Below, one piece after another: positions 52,333-62,684 of a stretch of DNA of 64,000 nucleotides. The notes below the pieces were generated by a model. That model was not told where the DNA came from. It did not search any database and saw only the letters and a program-made list of their open reading frames with translations. The DNA lies in the NCBI RefSeq assembly GCF_012641185.1, contig NZ_JAAXLK010000016.1, forward strand, positions 1 through 64,000, given 5' to 3'. This DNA is from Levilactobacillus tujiorum (GTDB lineage: Bacteria; Bacillota; Bacilli; Lactobacillales; Lactobacillaceae). Position 1 is the stretch's first letter; each line of letters starts with the position of its first letter. The position numbers and the translations under genes are program-made.

Positions 52333-54234
52333 ATGGCATTCCAACGTTATATTTATGCTCACACTAATCCCATTACCTTCTGGTCAGCCGGCTTGATCAT
52401 CGTCGGCTTCCTGAACGCCTGGTTCACCAAGGTGCCTTATGTCACTGACACCGCTTGGATCATCGCCTCCGTTATCGCGGCGGCACCCATCGTCTTACGA
52501 GCGATCAGTGCCTTACGCGCGAAGGTCTTCAGTATTGAACTCTTAGTCGGCATCGCCGTCATCGGGGCCTTTGCCATCGGTGAATTCGAAGAATCAGCTA
52601 TTGTTACGTTCTTATTCCTCTTCGGTTCCTACCTGGAACAAAAGACGCTTGCCAAAACGCGGGGCGCCATTCAATCACTGACTGAGATGGCACCAACCAC
52701 TGCCTTACTGGTTAACGACGCCGGCGCCACGGAAGAAGTCGACGTTGACGATTTGGAAGAAGGCAACGTCGTCTTGGTCAAGGCGGGCGGCCAAGTTCCC
52801 GTCGATGGTAAGGTTGTCAGTGGTTCTGGTTACGTCAACGAATCATCAATTACCGGTGAATCACGGCCGATCAATAAAGCCAACGGTGACGGTGTTTACT
52901 CCGGTGCCATGGTTGAAAGCGGCACGCTACAGATCGAAGCCACTCAGGTTGGTGACGAAACCACCTTCTCCAAGATTATCGAACTGGTCGAAGAAGCCCA
53001 AGACACTAAGTCTCCTGCTGAAAAGTTCATTGATAAATTTGCGCAATACTATACGCCAGCCGTTTTGGTCATCGCCATTCTGGTCTACGTCTTCTCACAA
53101 GATCTTCGTTTAGCCATCACGGTATTGGTACTGGGTTGCCCTGGGGCCTTGGTTATCGGTGCGCCCGTCTCGAACGTGGCCGGAATCGGTAACGGCGCTA
53201 AGAACGGTATCCTGATCAAAGGTGGCGACGTGGTTGACAGTCTTTCTAAGGTCGACACGATCGTCTTCGATAAGACGGGGACGTTAACGACGGGTAAGAT
53301 GGACGTCGCTGACATGAAGCAATACACGGATGACGACCAACTCCTTGGTGCGGTTGCCCAGGTTGAACAGACTTCTGATCACCCACTGGCAACGGCCATC
53401 ACTACTCATTTAGCCGGCCGCATTGCTGATGATGCCCCGACAATGATGACTGATACGGTCAAGGGCCGTGGGATGATTGGCCAATGGCACGACAATCCCC
53501 TCTACGTTGGTAATGCAGCCCTCTTAAAAGATCACGGCATTACGCTAACTGACGCCCAATTGGTCGATTTACATGAGATGCAAGATGAAGGTCAATCTAC
53601 GGTATTAGTTGGTTACCAAGGCAAATTAGCCTTTATTCTCGGTGTGGCTGACACGGTTCGCCCTGAAGTTCCAGCGGCACTCGCTGCCCTGAAACGGCAA
53701 GGAATCAAGCATCTGGTTATGTTAACGGGTGACAATCAGGCCACTGCCCAAGCCGTTGCCGAATCACTGGGCATTGATGAAGTCCATGCTGACTTACTGC
53801 CAGCTGATAAAGTCACCTTCGTCAAGAAGTTCCAAGACATGGGTCGCAACGTTGCCTTCGTCGGGGATGGGATTAACGACAGTCCTTCGCTCGCAACCGC
53901 TAGTGTCGGCATCGCCATGGGTGGTGGGACCGACGTCGCGATTGAAACGGCTGATGTGGTCTTAATGCAATCTAGCTTCACGGCCTTGAACCACGCCGTT
54001 GGCCTCGCTAAGAAGACCGCAGCGAACACGAAGGAAAATATCACGATTGCCATTGCGACCGTCATCTTCCTACTGATTGGTCTGGTCTACGGTTACATCT
54101 ACATGGCCAGCGGGATGTTTGTCCACGAAGCCTCAATCCTCGTGGTTATCTTCAACGCCATGCGGTTAATTGGTTACCATCCCCACGTCAACAAGCCAAC
54201 GAAGCAACCTGCACAACAACTTGCGACGAATTAA
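52333..54234 (+). CDS. Heavy-metal P1B-like ATPase with CPG motif, no N-terminal HMA domain
   Basis: This 633-residue P-type ATPase has the actuator motif ITGESRPI, the membrane metal motif LGCPGALVIGAPVS near residue 267 (CPG, not CPC, CPH or SPC), DKTGT near 312, an HP pair in SDHPLATAI, and VGDGINDSPSLA. It lacks the N-terminal HMA domains common in copper pumps. The two HMA chaperones at 44443 and 44696 share its promoter box and may serve it. AGAAAGGATCG precedes the ATG. The metal is unknown; iron, zinc, cobalt or copper are all possible. Confidence 0.9.
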   Translation: MAFQRYIYAHTNPITFWSAGLIIVGFLNAWFTKVPYVTDTAWIIASVIAAAPIVLRAISALRAKVFSIELLVGIAVIGAFAIGEFEESAIVTFLFLFGSYLEQKTLAKTRGAIQSLTEMAPTTALLVNDAGATEEVDVDDLEEGNVVLVKAGGQVPVDGKVVSGSGYVNESSITGESRPINKANGDGVYSGAMVESGTLQIEATQVGDETTFSKIIELVEEAQDTKSPAEKFIDKFAQYYTPAVLVIAILVYVFSQDLRLAITVLVLGCPGALVIGAPVSNVAGIGNGAKNGILIKGGDVVDSLSKVDTIVFDKTGTLTTGKMDVADMKQYTDDDQLLGAVAQVEQTSDHPLATAITTHLAGRIADDAPTMMTDTVKGRGMIGQWHDNPLYVGNAALLKDHGITLTDAQLVDLHEMQDEGQSTVLVGYQGKLAFILGVADTVRPEVPAALAALKRQGIKHLVMLTGDNQATAQAVAESLGIDEVHADLLPADKVTFVKKFQDMGRNVAFVGDGINDSPSLATASVGIAMGGGTDVAIETADVVLMQSSFTALNHAVGLAKKTAANTKENITIAIATVIFLLIGLVYGYIYMASGMFVHEASILVVIFNAMRLIGYHPHVNKPTKQPAQQLATN

Positions 54235-54251
54235 TACAGTTGAATAGATAT

Positions 54252-54284
54252 TAAAAGGTCGGGACATCGCTCCCGACCTTTTTA
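54252..54284 (+). terminator. Terminator of the P1B-like ATPase gene
   Basis: AAAAGGTCGGGA/TCCCGACCTTTTT. Confidence 0.85.
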
Positions 54285-54341
54285 GCGTCTCCGAATCTAT
54301 TTCAAGAAGACGACTGCTATTTTGAATAGGTATCACTTGAA

Positions 54342-55157
54342 CTAGCCAAAGTCATTAACAATTCCAGAGAAGTATGGCTTATCGTTGACGGTGTAATTAT
54401 CCCAGGTGCTCCCATAATAATCATCATCGAAGGAACGGCTACCCGTCGTTTTAAGATTGGTGATCTTGAGCTGATACTTGTGAGCACCGATCTTCTTCCC
54501 CGGCAGGCCCTTAATGTACTTATTGTACCTAACCGTCGTCGTATTCCCCTTGACCGTGGTTTTCGTCATCTTGGCAGACGCTGTCGGTTTATAGAGCTCA
54601 TACCTGTTCCCGTAGTTGATTTCCATAACCCCACCGTCATCGTATTTTTTCATCGCCGCCCGACTGTAATACTGGATATAATTGTCGAGTGTCAGATAAA
54701 ACATTGGTGACGCAAAACCACCATTTTTATTTTCTTTAAAGCCATTCCCTTGACGCAGCGCAACCGCACGGATTGGCGCTTTGAGGCTGACCTTTCTAAA
54801 GTTAGCTTTTGTCAGTGGCACGGTATCCGTCATGGTAAAGGCCAACTTCTTGAGGCGATTGTAGTGTACCGCCCCAGAAGTGAAGGAAGATTTAACCACT
54901 GGACTGCCAAATTTTTGGCTTGAACTCATCACAAAGAGCAATGACCCCTTCTTCTTTAACAAAGGCTTGTAGCCGTTCCCGTGCCACTGTGAAATACCAA
55001 CATATACGTTGCGCTTAGCTCGAACGTAGCTCCCAAACTGCCCTGGCAAATACTTGCTAGATGCTTGTGCCGCTGCTGGTGTTGCAAATAGTCCTAAACT
55101 CGCGATAGCACTGGCCAATAATAACCCCACCGTCGCTTTTTTCTTAAAGTTTAACAA
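54342..55157 (-). CDS. Secreted basic protein of unknown function
   Basis: This 271-residue protein has a clear signal peptide (KKK, then VGLLLASAIASLGLFATPAAAQA) and a basic, Tyr- and Gly-rich mature region with segments such as YLPGQFGSYVRAKRNVYVG and YNKYIKGLPGKK. There are no Cys residues and no recognised catalytic motif. It resembles the many secreted, wall-associated proteins of lactobacilli without a known role. The start is TTG with GGGGGTTATTGGA upstream. It is convergent with the metal ATPase. Confidence 0.75.
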   Translation of the reverse strand: MLNFKKKATVGLLLASAIASLGLFATPAAAQASSKYLPGQFGSYVRAKRNVYVGISQWHGNGYKPLLKKKGSLLFVMSSSQKFGSPVVKSSFTSGAVHYNRLKKLAFTMTDTVPLTKANFRKVSLKAPIRAVALRQGNGFKENKNGGFASPMFYLTLDNYIQYYSRAAMKKYDDGGVMEINYGNRYELYKPTASAKMTKTTVKGNTTTVRYNKYIKGLPGKKIGAHKYQLKITNLKTTGSRSFDDDYYGSTWDNYTVNDKPYFSGIVNDFG

Positions 55158-55261
55158 TCCAATAACCCCCTAGTATATTCCTAAAAAACACTTTGAATCG
55201 TAGCTGCTGTGCGCAACTCAAAATCAAATCAATCTACTTTATCGTAGATCCCCCAGGCCAG

Positions 55262-56227
55262 CTACTTCGCCACCGGACCAGCGATTACAAAACTAAAGTC
55301 GTGGTCAATGTCCCCCGCAATGTGGTAGGCCGGCTCAACGTCGCTTCCCCAACTATCAATGCCGCCGACACCCCGGACCGCGCCGTACACGGTTAGAACG
55401 GTGCGCCGGGCCAACGGCAACTCTTCCATATGAGTCGCATTCTCTAATTCTTCTGGCGTGTAAGGCAGGCAACTAAAGGCAAAGGGATGTGCGGCCTGCC
55501 GCAGTGTCAATTGGAACGGTTGGTGATCGGGATCGCTATTATTTTGCGTCGTGGCGCGGGTCACCGTAACCCACTGCGTTCGCATGTGCATGCCACATTC
55601 CTGGGGCACTAAGTATGGCGTCACGGGTAAGCCCTCAACATGGTACGTCCCCGGTTGGCCGCCCGCTAAACGATCGGGATACGTCTCACCCGAAAGGCCT
55701 TGGTAGTCAAAGCCCGTCGCCGGCGTGGGACATAGAAAACGTAGCCCCAGTGCTGGCAACTCAGGTAACCCTGCGCGACCAGCGTAATGGACCGCGATGG
55801 TCAGTTGCCCGGTCGCCGTTACAGTATAGGCCACATCAACGGTCGTCGCTGGAACCGTCGGCGTCGTGTAGGTGAAAGTCACGGTCACTGTCGTCGCTGT
55901 TTCCTTAGCCGTATACCGATTGTTCTCGGGGGCGATTGGCAAAGGAATCGCCTGCCCATCGACCACCACATTAATGGCTGTACACGTTTTAAACATGTCC
56001 GCGCCCAGCCAAGTCGCCGCGGCAACTGAAAAGCCGTTGCCCCGATCATTGTCGGTCGTGGCTCGCCAGAAAGCTGGCGTCGGCACGCGGTACAGCCACT
56101 CTTTACCCTCTTGGACCAATGATTCCAGCCCGCCCCGATCATAGGCGAAAATATATCGGAATCCCGGCCCACTAAGACCTAGTGTCACATCACCATAAAC
56201 TACGTTGAGTTTAGTCGTATTGGCCAT
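55262..56227 (-). CDS. lacM: Beta-galactosidase small subunit
   Basis: This 321-residue protein forms the C-terminal part (bgal_small_N domain) of a heterodimeric GH2 beta-galactosidase. The N-terminus ([19 protein letters not shown]) corresponds to residues in the last third of E. coli LacZ, and [13 protein letters not shown] is the conserved motif of the small chain. The ATG at 56227 has AGGAGGTGC inside the end of lacL and overlaps it by 17 bp, so translation is coupled. With LacL it hydrolyses lactose and galacto-oligosaccharides. Confidence 0.95.
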   Translation of the reverse strand: MANTTKLNVVYGDVTLGLSGPGFRYIFAYDRGGLESLVQEGKEWLYRVPTPAFWRATTDNDRGNGFSVAAATWLGADMFKTCTAINVVVDGQAIPLPIAPENNRYTAKETATTVTVTFTYTTPTVPATTVDVAYTVTATGQLTIAVHYAGRAGLPELPALGLRFLCPTPATGFDYQGLSGETYPDRLAGGQPGTYHVEGLPVTPYLVPQECGMHMRTQWVTVTRATTQNNSDPDHQPFQLTLRQAAHPFAFSCLPYTPEELENATHMEELPLARRTVLTVYGAVRGVGGIDSWGSDVEPAYHIAGDIDHDFSFVIAGPVAK

Positions 56228-58097
56228 AATAATGACGCACCTCCTGTAAGGCTGGCTTAGGCGTCCGATCGGCAAAGAGAAGGCCGTCACCAGAAAATTC
56301 ATAATCAGAATGACGGTCATCAAAGTCTCCGCCATACCGGAGTGCCGGTTGCCCCGTCACCTCGTCTTTGACCCAGAGCGCTTGATCAATGTAATCCCAG
56401 ATGAAGCCGCCCTGATACATCGGGTATTTCTCAAGCAATGCCATGTAACTGCCCATGCCACCGATAGAGTTCCCCATATCATGCATGTATTCACAGTTCA
56501 AGAACGGCTTGGCCGGGTGATTCTGCAGATAAGCCTCAATATCCCGCGGCGGATCATACATCCGGCTCTCCACATCGGAGATACGGTCTGCATAGGCCCG
56601 ATTACGGTAAACGCCTTCATAATGGGTCAGCCGCGTAGGATCAACCGTATGGTAGAACTGGTCCATGGCGACTAGTGCATCGCCCGCATAGGACTCGTTG
56701 CCTAGCGACCAGAAGAGCACCGCTGGATGATTCTTGAACATTTCATAGTTGCTACGCGCCCGATCTAAGATGGCCAACGTCCATTGTGGCAAGCTGCCTG
56801 GAACATTATAGGATGGCTCAACGACGCCCATCTTTTGCCAAGTGCCGTGGGTCTCCAGATTAGTCTCCGCCATCATATAGATCCCATTCCGATCGCACAG
56901 GTGATACCACAGATCCTGATCGGGATAATGACATGTCCGCACGGCGTTGATGTGGGCAGCTTTGAAGACCCGTTGATCTCGCTCCATATCCGCTACCGTT
57001 ACGGCGCGCCCACGCTGGGCATCCCACTCGTGACGGTTAACGCCGTTTAAGATCAGCCGCTGACCGTTTAGATAAATGACCTTATCCTTGAGTTCCAACC
57101 GCCGAAAGCCCACGGCATAGGGCACCACTTCAACCAGCTGGCCCGCATCATCGACTACGGATAACCTGAGCTGATAAAGATAAGGATCGTGGTGATCCCA
57201 ACGATGGACGTGGGGCAAAGTCGCCTTGACCGTAAGTTCTTCAGCTACTGCTTGAGTGGTCGTCCAGAGTTGCTCGCCCGCCGCCGTAAATAAGGTGGCG
57301 GTAACGGATCCCGCCAACCTTTCTGCCGCGGAAAGGGCTAAGTGGGCCGAGAATTCTCCCGTTTCAAGATCCGGCGTCAAAGTGGCCTGAATAGTTAAAT
57401 CCTCCACGTGTAGACGGGGCTTGGCAACGAGGCGGACGCTGCGGAAGATGCCAGAAAACCGGAACATGTCCTGATCTTCGAGAAAGGCCGCAGTACTGTG
57501 CTTGAAGACTTCGACCGCTAATAAATTCTCTCCCGCCTGTAAGTACGGCGTTAAATCAAATTCACTGCGGCTAAAGCTATCCTCGGCATAGCCCACAAAA
57601 TGACCGTTCAGCCACAGGTACATCGCCTGTTCGACCCCATCAAACTCAATGCTGACCCGTTTGTGGCGCAGCCCAGCCGCTAACGTAAAGTGGCGAACGT
57701 AGGCGCCCACAGTGTTTTCAGGATCTTGGCTAAACATCCCCGGTTCCGGCTGATCGGCCCCTTGGCTGTAAGCCGGACGCCGGTAATGCTTCCCCTCCCA
57801 GGGATAGGCCGTATTGATATACTGAATCTGACCATAGCCCGCTAATTCGATATGACCGGGCACCGTCAGCGGTTCAAAATCAGAACGGTCACTGTCTGGT
57901 TGATAGAATCCCAGCGGTCGGTGCTGTGGATCACGCGCAAAGGCAAACGCCCACTGACCATCCAGGCTCTGAACGAAACGACTCTTTTGCGTAGCCGCTT
58001 CAGCCACCGTCGCATAACCCCGGTGATCGCTATGCGCCGGCATTTGATTGACCCGAAAGGTCTGGGGATCATCTAGCCACGAAATTTCTGCTTTCAC
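56211..58097 (-). CDS. lacL: Beta-galactosidase large subunit (GH2)
   Basis: This 628-residue GH2 protein has the sugar-binding jelly-roll domain, an Ig-like domain and the catalytic barrel. The acid/base Glu lies in [10 protein letters not shown] near residue 467 and the nucleophile Glu in [13 protein letters not shown] near 536. The start is GTG with AAGGAGGATG upstream. It is followed by lacM with a 17-bp overlap, as in other lactobacilli. Intracellular lactose hydrolysis is expected; no lactose permease is in the window. Confidence 0.96.
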   Translation of the reverse strand: MKAEISWLDDPQTFRVNQMPAHSDHRGYATVAEAATQKSRFVQSLDGQWAFAFARDPQHRPLGFYQPDSDRSDFEPLTVPGHIELAGYGQIQYINTAYPWEGKHYRRPAYSQGADQPEPGMFSQDPENTVGAYVRHFTLAAGLRHKRVSIEFDGVEQAMYLWLNGHFVGYAEDSFSRSEFDLTPYLQAGENLLAVEVFKHSTAAFLEDQDMFRFSGIFRSVRLVAKPRLHVEDLTIQATLTPDLETGEFSAHLALSAAERLAGSVTATLFTAAGEQLWTTTQAVAEELTVKATLPHVHRWDHHDPYLYQLRLSVVDDAGQLVEVVPYAVGFRRLELKDKVIYLNGQRLILNGVNRHEWDAQRGRAVTVADMERDQRVFKAAHINAVRTCHYPDQDLWYHLCDRNGIYMMAETNLETHGTWQKMGVVEPSYNVPGSLPQWTLAILDRARSNYEMFKNHPAVLFWSLGNESYAGDALVAMDQFYHTVDPTRLTHYEGVYRNRAYADRISDVESRMYDPPRDIEAYLQNHPAKPFLNCEYMHDMGNSIGGMGSYMALLEKYPMYQGGFIWDYIDQALWVKDEVTGQPALRYGGDFDDRHSDYEFSGDGLLFADRTPKPALQEVRHYYGQYD

Positions 58098-58211
58098 GAA
58101 GCATCCTCCTTCTTTGACTAAACTTATCACTTTCCATTGTTTACAACTCTATCCTACCAGTAAATTCCGTCAACATTAGCCGCAAGATTCAATTTTTTCA
58201 AAAAAAGCCGA

Positions 58212-58250
58212 ACAAAAACCGCCAGTTCATCCAACGACAAACTGGCGGCT
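58212..58250 (-). terminator. Terminator of the Lys-rich secreted protein gene
   Basis: CCGCCAGTT/AACTGGCGG stem followed by TTTTTGTTC on the minus strand. Confidence 0.75.
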
Positions 58251-58277
58251 ATTATTACTATTTAGTATAAAACCTCG

Positions 58278-59126
58278 CTACTTTGTAAAAGTCCACTTAG
58301 CAGCTGGGGCAACGCCGGCCTTAACGGCAACGACTTTGTTCTTGCTGTTTACGATCTTGAACTTCTTAGCAGAAGTGAACCGGAGGTAGAGCGTCTTAGA
58401 TGTCTTGGCACCCTTAGGCGTGTAAGTAATCTTCCAGAACGTAGGCGTCTTAGCATCAACACTGTACTTAGCGTAGGAAACTAAGGTCTTAACCTTCTTA
58501 CCATTCTTGTAAAGGTATTGGTTGAAACCAGTCTTTTGGCTGAAGACCATCTTTTGGGAGTACTTGTTAGCCGTGTTAGACTTCCAAGTTCCCGTAGGCG
58601 TCTTTACTGAGAAACTAGCTGACTTCTTAGTTGACGTCTTCTTGGCAGTGGCCTTTTTAGTGGTCTTCTTAGTTGCTGCTTTCTTAGTCGTTACCTTCTT
58701 AGTAGCAGTCTTCTTGGTCGTGGCCTTTTTAGTCGTAGCCGCCTTCTTGGTAGCAGCAGCTTGAACCCGAATAATCCGGTAGAAGGACGTCTTCGTCTTA
58801 GGATTAGTGGCGTAAACATAAACATTACTGTTCTTCTTTAACGTCTTAGCTAACTTAACCGTATACTTACCCGTCTTCTTAGAAGCGGTTGCGGTCCCCA
58901 GATCAGTCTTGGCGTTCTTGCTCTTCTTAACGGCAATCTTCGAACCCTTAGTGGCCGTTCCTTTAATGGTTTTGGCATTGCTGTAAACTGATTTAACACT
59001 CAAGTTAGGCCCAACGTGGGTTGCTGCATGAGCAGTCACAGTAGGTGTAATTGCCGTAGCAGGAACCGTTGCCCCAATCGTAAATACAGTGACCAACCCA
59101 GTCATTGCAATCATAAACTTTTTCAT
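58278..59126 (-). CDS. Secreted Lys/Thr/Ala-rich surface protein
   Basis: This 282-residue protein has a signal peptide (MKKFMIAMTGLVTVFTIGATVPATA). An Ig-like region (about residues 40-120, with SVKSVYSNAKTIKGTATKG) follows, then a low-complexity linker of KKATTKK/KKAATKK-type repeats (about 126-170), then a C-terminal beta-rich domain (WKSNTANKYSQKMVF..., ending KWTFTK). The linker is strongly cationic and could bind teichoic acids or nucleic acid. No sortase or transmembrane anchor is present. A weak ribosome site precedes the ATG. Function unknown. Confidence 0.8.
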   Translation of the reverse strand: MKKFMIAMTGLVTVFTIGATVPATAITPTVTAHAATHVGPNLSVKSVYSNAKTIKGTATKGSKIAVKKSKNAKTDLGTATASKKTGKYTVKLAKTLKKNSNVYVYATNPKTKTSFYRIIRVQAAATKKAATTKKATTKKTATKKVTTKKAATKKTTKKATAKKTSTKKSASFSVKTPTGTWKSNTANKYSQKMVFSQKTGFNQYLYKNGKKVKTLVSYAKYSVDAKTPTFWKITYTPKGAKTSKTLYLRFTSAKKFKIVNSKNKVVAVKAGVAPAAKWTFTK

Positions 59127-59431
59127 TATTTTCCTGACCCCTTATATTGACCGATATAGTACCGGTAAATTATTTTTTAACCGCCTTGTAGTATAACAGA
59201 TTTTTTACTCATTAGTGACAAATTTATAACGAGGAAGGGGCTTCTTTAACAACACTTAAAACAAATTAAGTTGTTAGCCACTTTTAGATGATGATGACCG
59301 TCAGAACGGCTTTCATCATCGTTTGCCGGCTTGTCGCGGTATCGCTTACATTTTGTGTTAAGCTAAGGGCGTAGTCCTGACTTTTAGCAAGTAGCTTCCT
59401 TAAATCTGACAGCAAAGGTAGGTCATCCATT
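59127..59431. other. Upstream region of GH28 with possible cre site
   Basis: About 305 bp without a gene. ATGTAAGCGATACCG on the minus strand (59337-59351) fits the cre consensus at 14 of 15 positions. GATGATGA/TCATCATC (59286-59317) forms an inverted repeat around a 15-nt loop. Both would bear on the GH28 gene's control. Confidence 0.5.
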
Positions 59432-60676
59432 ATGAAAATAAATATCCTCGATACTGCTGTTTATTCCGAAATTAAGTCCAACGCGACCGCCACGATCCAG
59501 GCCGCGATTGATCAATGTGCCGCAGCCCAAGGGGGTGAGGTCACCATCCCCAGTGGCCAATACGTTATCGACGGCCTCCAACTCAAGACGGGCGTGACCT
59601 TGAATCTAGAGGCCGACGCGATTCTACGCGGGAGTAGTCACGAGCAATCCTACTGCCATCGCCCCGGGCCCTTTGAGCTCAATCGTCACCACACGCCGAT
59701 TTCCGGACTGATCTTTGCGAAGGGGCAACGTAACATTGGAATTACAGGCGAAGGCCATATCGACGGAAACTACCAAGCCTTCATTTATCCTCATCAGGCG
59801 GAGGCGGTTCACCTTAAATTCTATCGGTATCCCCGGCCCATGACGATCTACCTAGAAGACTGCACGAACGTCACGCTGACACACATTACCGTTGAAAGCG
59901 CCCCCTTCTGGACGATTCATCTAGTCGGCTGCCATAACACTGAAATCAGCTACCTCGCCATTCATAATGAGATGCGCATGCCCAACACCGATGGCATTGA
60001 TATTGACCGCAGTAAGAATACCTATATTCACGATTGTGAAATTACCACTGGCGACGACGCCATCTGCCCGAAATGTACGGAAGAAACTGCCCGCTATGGC
60101 AACTGTACCGACCTAACCGTAACGAATTGCTTCATTAAAACTCAGAGCGCGGCCGTAAAGTTCGGGAGTAGTAGCTTTGGCAATTTTGAAAACTGTCACT
60201 TTCAGCAACTCACCATCCGTGACACCAACCGTGGACTGGCCTTTCAGCTTCGCGATCCCGGGAGCGTAACCAACGTGAGCTTCGAGGATATTTCGATCGT
60301 CACCAAGCACTACAGTAAAGAATGGTGGGGCGCGGGCGAACCCATTTACATCACGCTCCTGCCTCGCGACCAGCAAACCGATCTGAGTCAACAGACCATT
60401 CGCAACGTCCGCTTTAAAAATATCACCTGCAACGCGGAGAACGGTATTTTCTTGGCAGCCGACACGCCGGGAGCCATCAGTGGTATCCGCTTCGAAAATG
60501 TCACGCTTACCTTACGTCAGAAGGCCGGCACACCGGTAAACTTTGATCTCCGTCCCTGGCAAGGTACCTCTAAAATCCAGCAACCCTTACAACTCATCAC
60601 CGACCTAGCCGCTGCCGACGTACACTTCACGCACGTTGAGGGGAAGTTTCCGGAACGATTGACTGTAACGTTGTGA
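59432..60676 (+). CDS. Glycoside hydrolase family 28 (cytoplasmic polygalacturonase-like)
   Basis: This 414-residue right-handed beta-helix protein has the GH28 motifs NTDGIDID near residue 183 and TTGDDAIC near 206, which carry the three catalytic Asp residues. The usual His motif (GHG) is not obvious where SSSFGNFENC stands near 247, and the RIK-like motif reads RGLAFQLRDPG. There is no signal peptide, so it would act on imported oligogalacturonides or related oligosaccharides. AAAGGTAGG lies upstream of the ATG. Its uronic acid products would feed uxaC and uxuB elsewhere in the window. It may hydrolyse a non-pectic uronide. Confidence 0.87.
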   Translation: MKINILDTAVYSEIKSNATATIQAAIDQCAAAQGGEVTIPSGQYVIDGLQLKTGVTLNLEADAILRGSSHEQSYCHRPGPFELNRHHTPISGLIFAKGQRNIGITGEGHIDGNYQAFIYPHQAEAVHLKFYRYPRPMTIYLEDCTNVTLTHITVESAPFWTIHLVGCHNTEISYLAIHNEMRMPNTDGIDIDRSKNTYIHDCEITTGDDAICPKCTEETARYGNCTDLTVTNCFIKTQSAAVKFGSSSFGNFENCHFQQLTIRDTNRGLAFQLRDPGSVTNVSFEDISIVTKHYSKEWWGAGEPIYITLLPRDQQTDLSQQTIRNVRFKNITCNAENGIFLAADTPGAISGIRFENVTLTLRQKAGTPVNFDLRPWQGTSKIQQPLQLITDLAAADVHFTHVEGKFPERLTVTL

Positions 60677-60752
60677 AGCGGGCCAGCACCTACTCGAAAG
60701 ACCCAATCCCCCCCTCCCAACAATTTCCCCTAAAAAATTTTTAGAACATTTC

Positions 60753-60786
60753 AACTCGCTTAACGTTACTTAAGCGAGTTTTTTTG
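60753..60786 (+). terminator. Terminator of the GH28 gene
   Basis: AACTCGCTTAA/TTAAGCGAGTT followed by TTTTTT. Confidence 0.85.
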
Positions 60787-61129
60787 TTAGACTGTGGGTG
60801 ATAACGGTTTCATAATTTTTCTTAGGGCCACTTGTTTCCATGGCCTTTCGGCTTAAGCGAATTGGCTTTCATGAAAACGATGAAATCGTGTAATCATTGT
60901 TTTCACGCTATTGCAACCGGTTGTCTAAATTTTAAATTCTTGGTTTAAAAAGGTCGCATTTCACAGCAAAGGGGCGTATAATAACTTCCGAAGTGGTCTA
61001 GACATAACTTCTGGACAACTCGCGGATTCACGGTTGGTTGCCCCCACTCGTGAATAACCGATGGCAACACTCATTTTTTGTAGACACTGCTCATATAACG
61101 GATTTTAAAACTTAAGGAGTGACGATCTC
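60787..61129. other. zwf promoter and leader region
   Basis: About 340 bp without a gene. TATAAT at 60977 is a good -10, but I find no matching -35 at 17 bp. The remaining sequence to the GTG is a long leader with no clear fold or short ORF that I would defend. Confidence 0.45.
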
Positions 61130-62617
61130 GTGCCAACTGAACGTAAAGCTGTATTCTTATTCTTCGGGGGAACTGGTGACTTAGCTTACCGGAAACTCTA
61201 CCCAAGTCTGTTTAACCTGTATCGCAAAGGTAACTTACGATCCCATTTCGCTGTTATCGGGACTTCCCGGGCGAAATTAGACGATGACAAGTTCCGCGCT
61301 GCTATCAAGAAGTCCTTAGCCGATAGTGGTAACCGGACTGACTCCAAGGAAGCCAACGACTTCATCTCGCACTTCTACTACCAAGACCACGACGTTACCG
61401 ACACGGCTCACTACGCCGTTTTGAAGGAACTCATGGACAAGTTAGACAAGAAGTACAAAACCGAAGGACACCGGATCTTCTACCTATCAATGGCACCTCA
61501 ATTCTTCGGTACCATTGCTCAAGACTTGAAGACGCAAGGCTTACTCACTGAAGGTAAGGACGCCTTCAACCGGCTGGTTATCGAAAAGCCATTCGGTCGT
61601 GACTACGACTCTGCTAAATTATTAAATGACGCCTTAAGCAAGTCCTTCGATGAAAATCAAATTTTCCGAATCGACCACTATTTAGGTAAGGAAATGATTC
61701 AAAACATCGAAGCGCTACGTTTCGGCAACACTTTAGTCGAATCCCTATGGAACAACCGGTATATCGACAACATTCAAGTCACCTTGTCCGAAAAGCTGGG
61801 GGTCGAAGAACGGGCTTCCTACTACGACAACAGTGGTGCCTTACGTGATATGGTCCAAAACCACATCATGCAAATCGTTTCGCTGCTGGCTATGGAACAA
61901 CCTGTGGCCTTCACGGATACTGATATCCGAGCTGAAAAGGTCAAGGCTTTACGGAGTCTTCGCGTTTACAACGTGGCTGATGCCGCAACTAACTTCGTTC
62001 GGGGCCAATATGGTTCTATCAACGATCAAGCTGACTACCGTCATGAAGATAATGTCCCTCATGATTCAACGACTGAAACTTTCGTGGCTGGGAAGTTGTT
62101 ATTCGACAACTACCGTTGGTCCGGAACGCCATTCTACATTCGGACCGGGAAGATGTTAGCCGACAAGTTTACTCGAGTTGACGTCGTCTTCAAGCGGCCA
62201 CTCGTCGACATCTTCGCCTTCCCACAAAGTCAAAACACGCCATTGACGGCCAACGTTTTGACGATCTTCGTTGAACCACACGCTGGGTTCTCACTGCAAT
62301 TAAATGCCAAGACCAACGACACTGGCTTCTCAACGGAACCAATCAAGTTGGACTACCTGGTTGATGCACAGAAGTCTAAGGATACGCCAGAACCTTACGA
62401 ACGCTTATTACACGACGTTCTGAAGGGTGACGGGACCAACTTCTCCAGCTGGCCAGAAGTTTCCTACGCTTGGAAGTTTGTGGATCAAATCCGTCGTGTT
62501 TGGGACTTACAAGAACCACAATTCCCTAACTACACGCCACACTCCATGGGACCAGCTGCTGCTGAAGAACTGATTCAACGTGACCACCGTGAATGGGTTT
62601 ACCGCTTAAACAACTAG
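61130..62617 (+). CDS. zwf: Glucose-6-phosphate 1-dehydrogenase
   Basis: This 495-residue protein has the NADP-binding loop FFGGTGDLAYRKLYPSL at the N-terminus and the active-site motif RIDHYLGKEMIQN near residue 180. It oxidises glucose-6-phosphate to 6-phosphogluconolactone, the entry to the oxidative pentose-phosphate and phosphoketolase routes of heterofermenters. The start is GTG with AAGGAGTGACG upstream. It is followed, past a GNAT/MarR pair, by the long 6PGDH at 63798, the next oxidative enzyme. Confidence 0.97.
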   Translation: MPTERKAVFLFFGGTGDLAYRKLYPSLFNLYRKGNLRSHFAVIGTSRAKLDDDKFRAAIKKSLADSGNRTDSKEANDFISHFYYQDHDVTDTAHYAVLKELMDKLDKKYKTEGHRIFYLSMAPQFFGTIAQDLKTQGLLTEGKDAFNRLVIEKPFGRDYDSAKLLNDALSKSFDENQIFRIDHYLGKEMIQNIEALRFGNTLVESLWNNRYIDNIQVTLSEKLGVEERASYYDNSGALRDMVQNHIMQIVSLLAMEQPVAFTDTDIRAEKVKALRSLRVYNVADAATNFVRGQYGSINDQADYRHEDNVPHDSTTETFVAGKLLFDNYRWSGTPFYIRTGKMLADKFTRVDVVFKRPLVDIFAFPQSQNTPLTANVLTIFVEPHAGFSLQLNAKTNDTGFSTEPIKLDYLVDAQKSKDTPEPYERLLHDVLKGDGTNFSSWPEVSYAWKFVDQIRRVWDLQEPQFPNYTPHSMGPAAAEELIQRDHREWVYRLNN

Positions 62618-62625
62618 TTTATAAG

Positions 62626-62669
62626 AAAACACCGTTACCACGATCTTTGCCGTGGTAACGGTGTTTTTT
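62626..62669 (+). terminator. Terminator of zwf
   Basis: AAAACACCGTTACCACG/CGTGGTAACGGTGTTTTTT. Confidence 0.88.
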
Positions 62670-62684
62670 AGTCTCCTCTGCGAT

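Noticed and set aside
55615-56172. Several plus- and minus-strand ORFs within lacM
   Set aside because: Out-of-frame shadows of a clear beta-galactosidase subunit.
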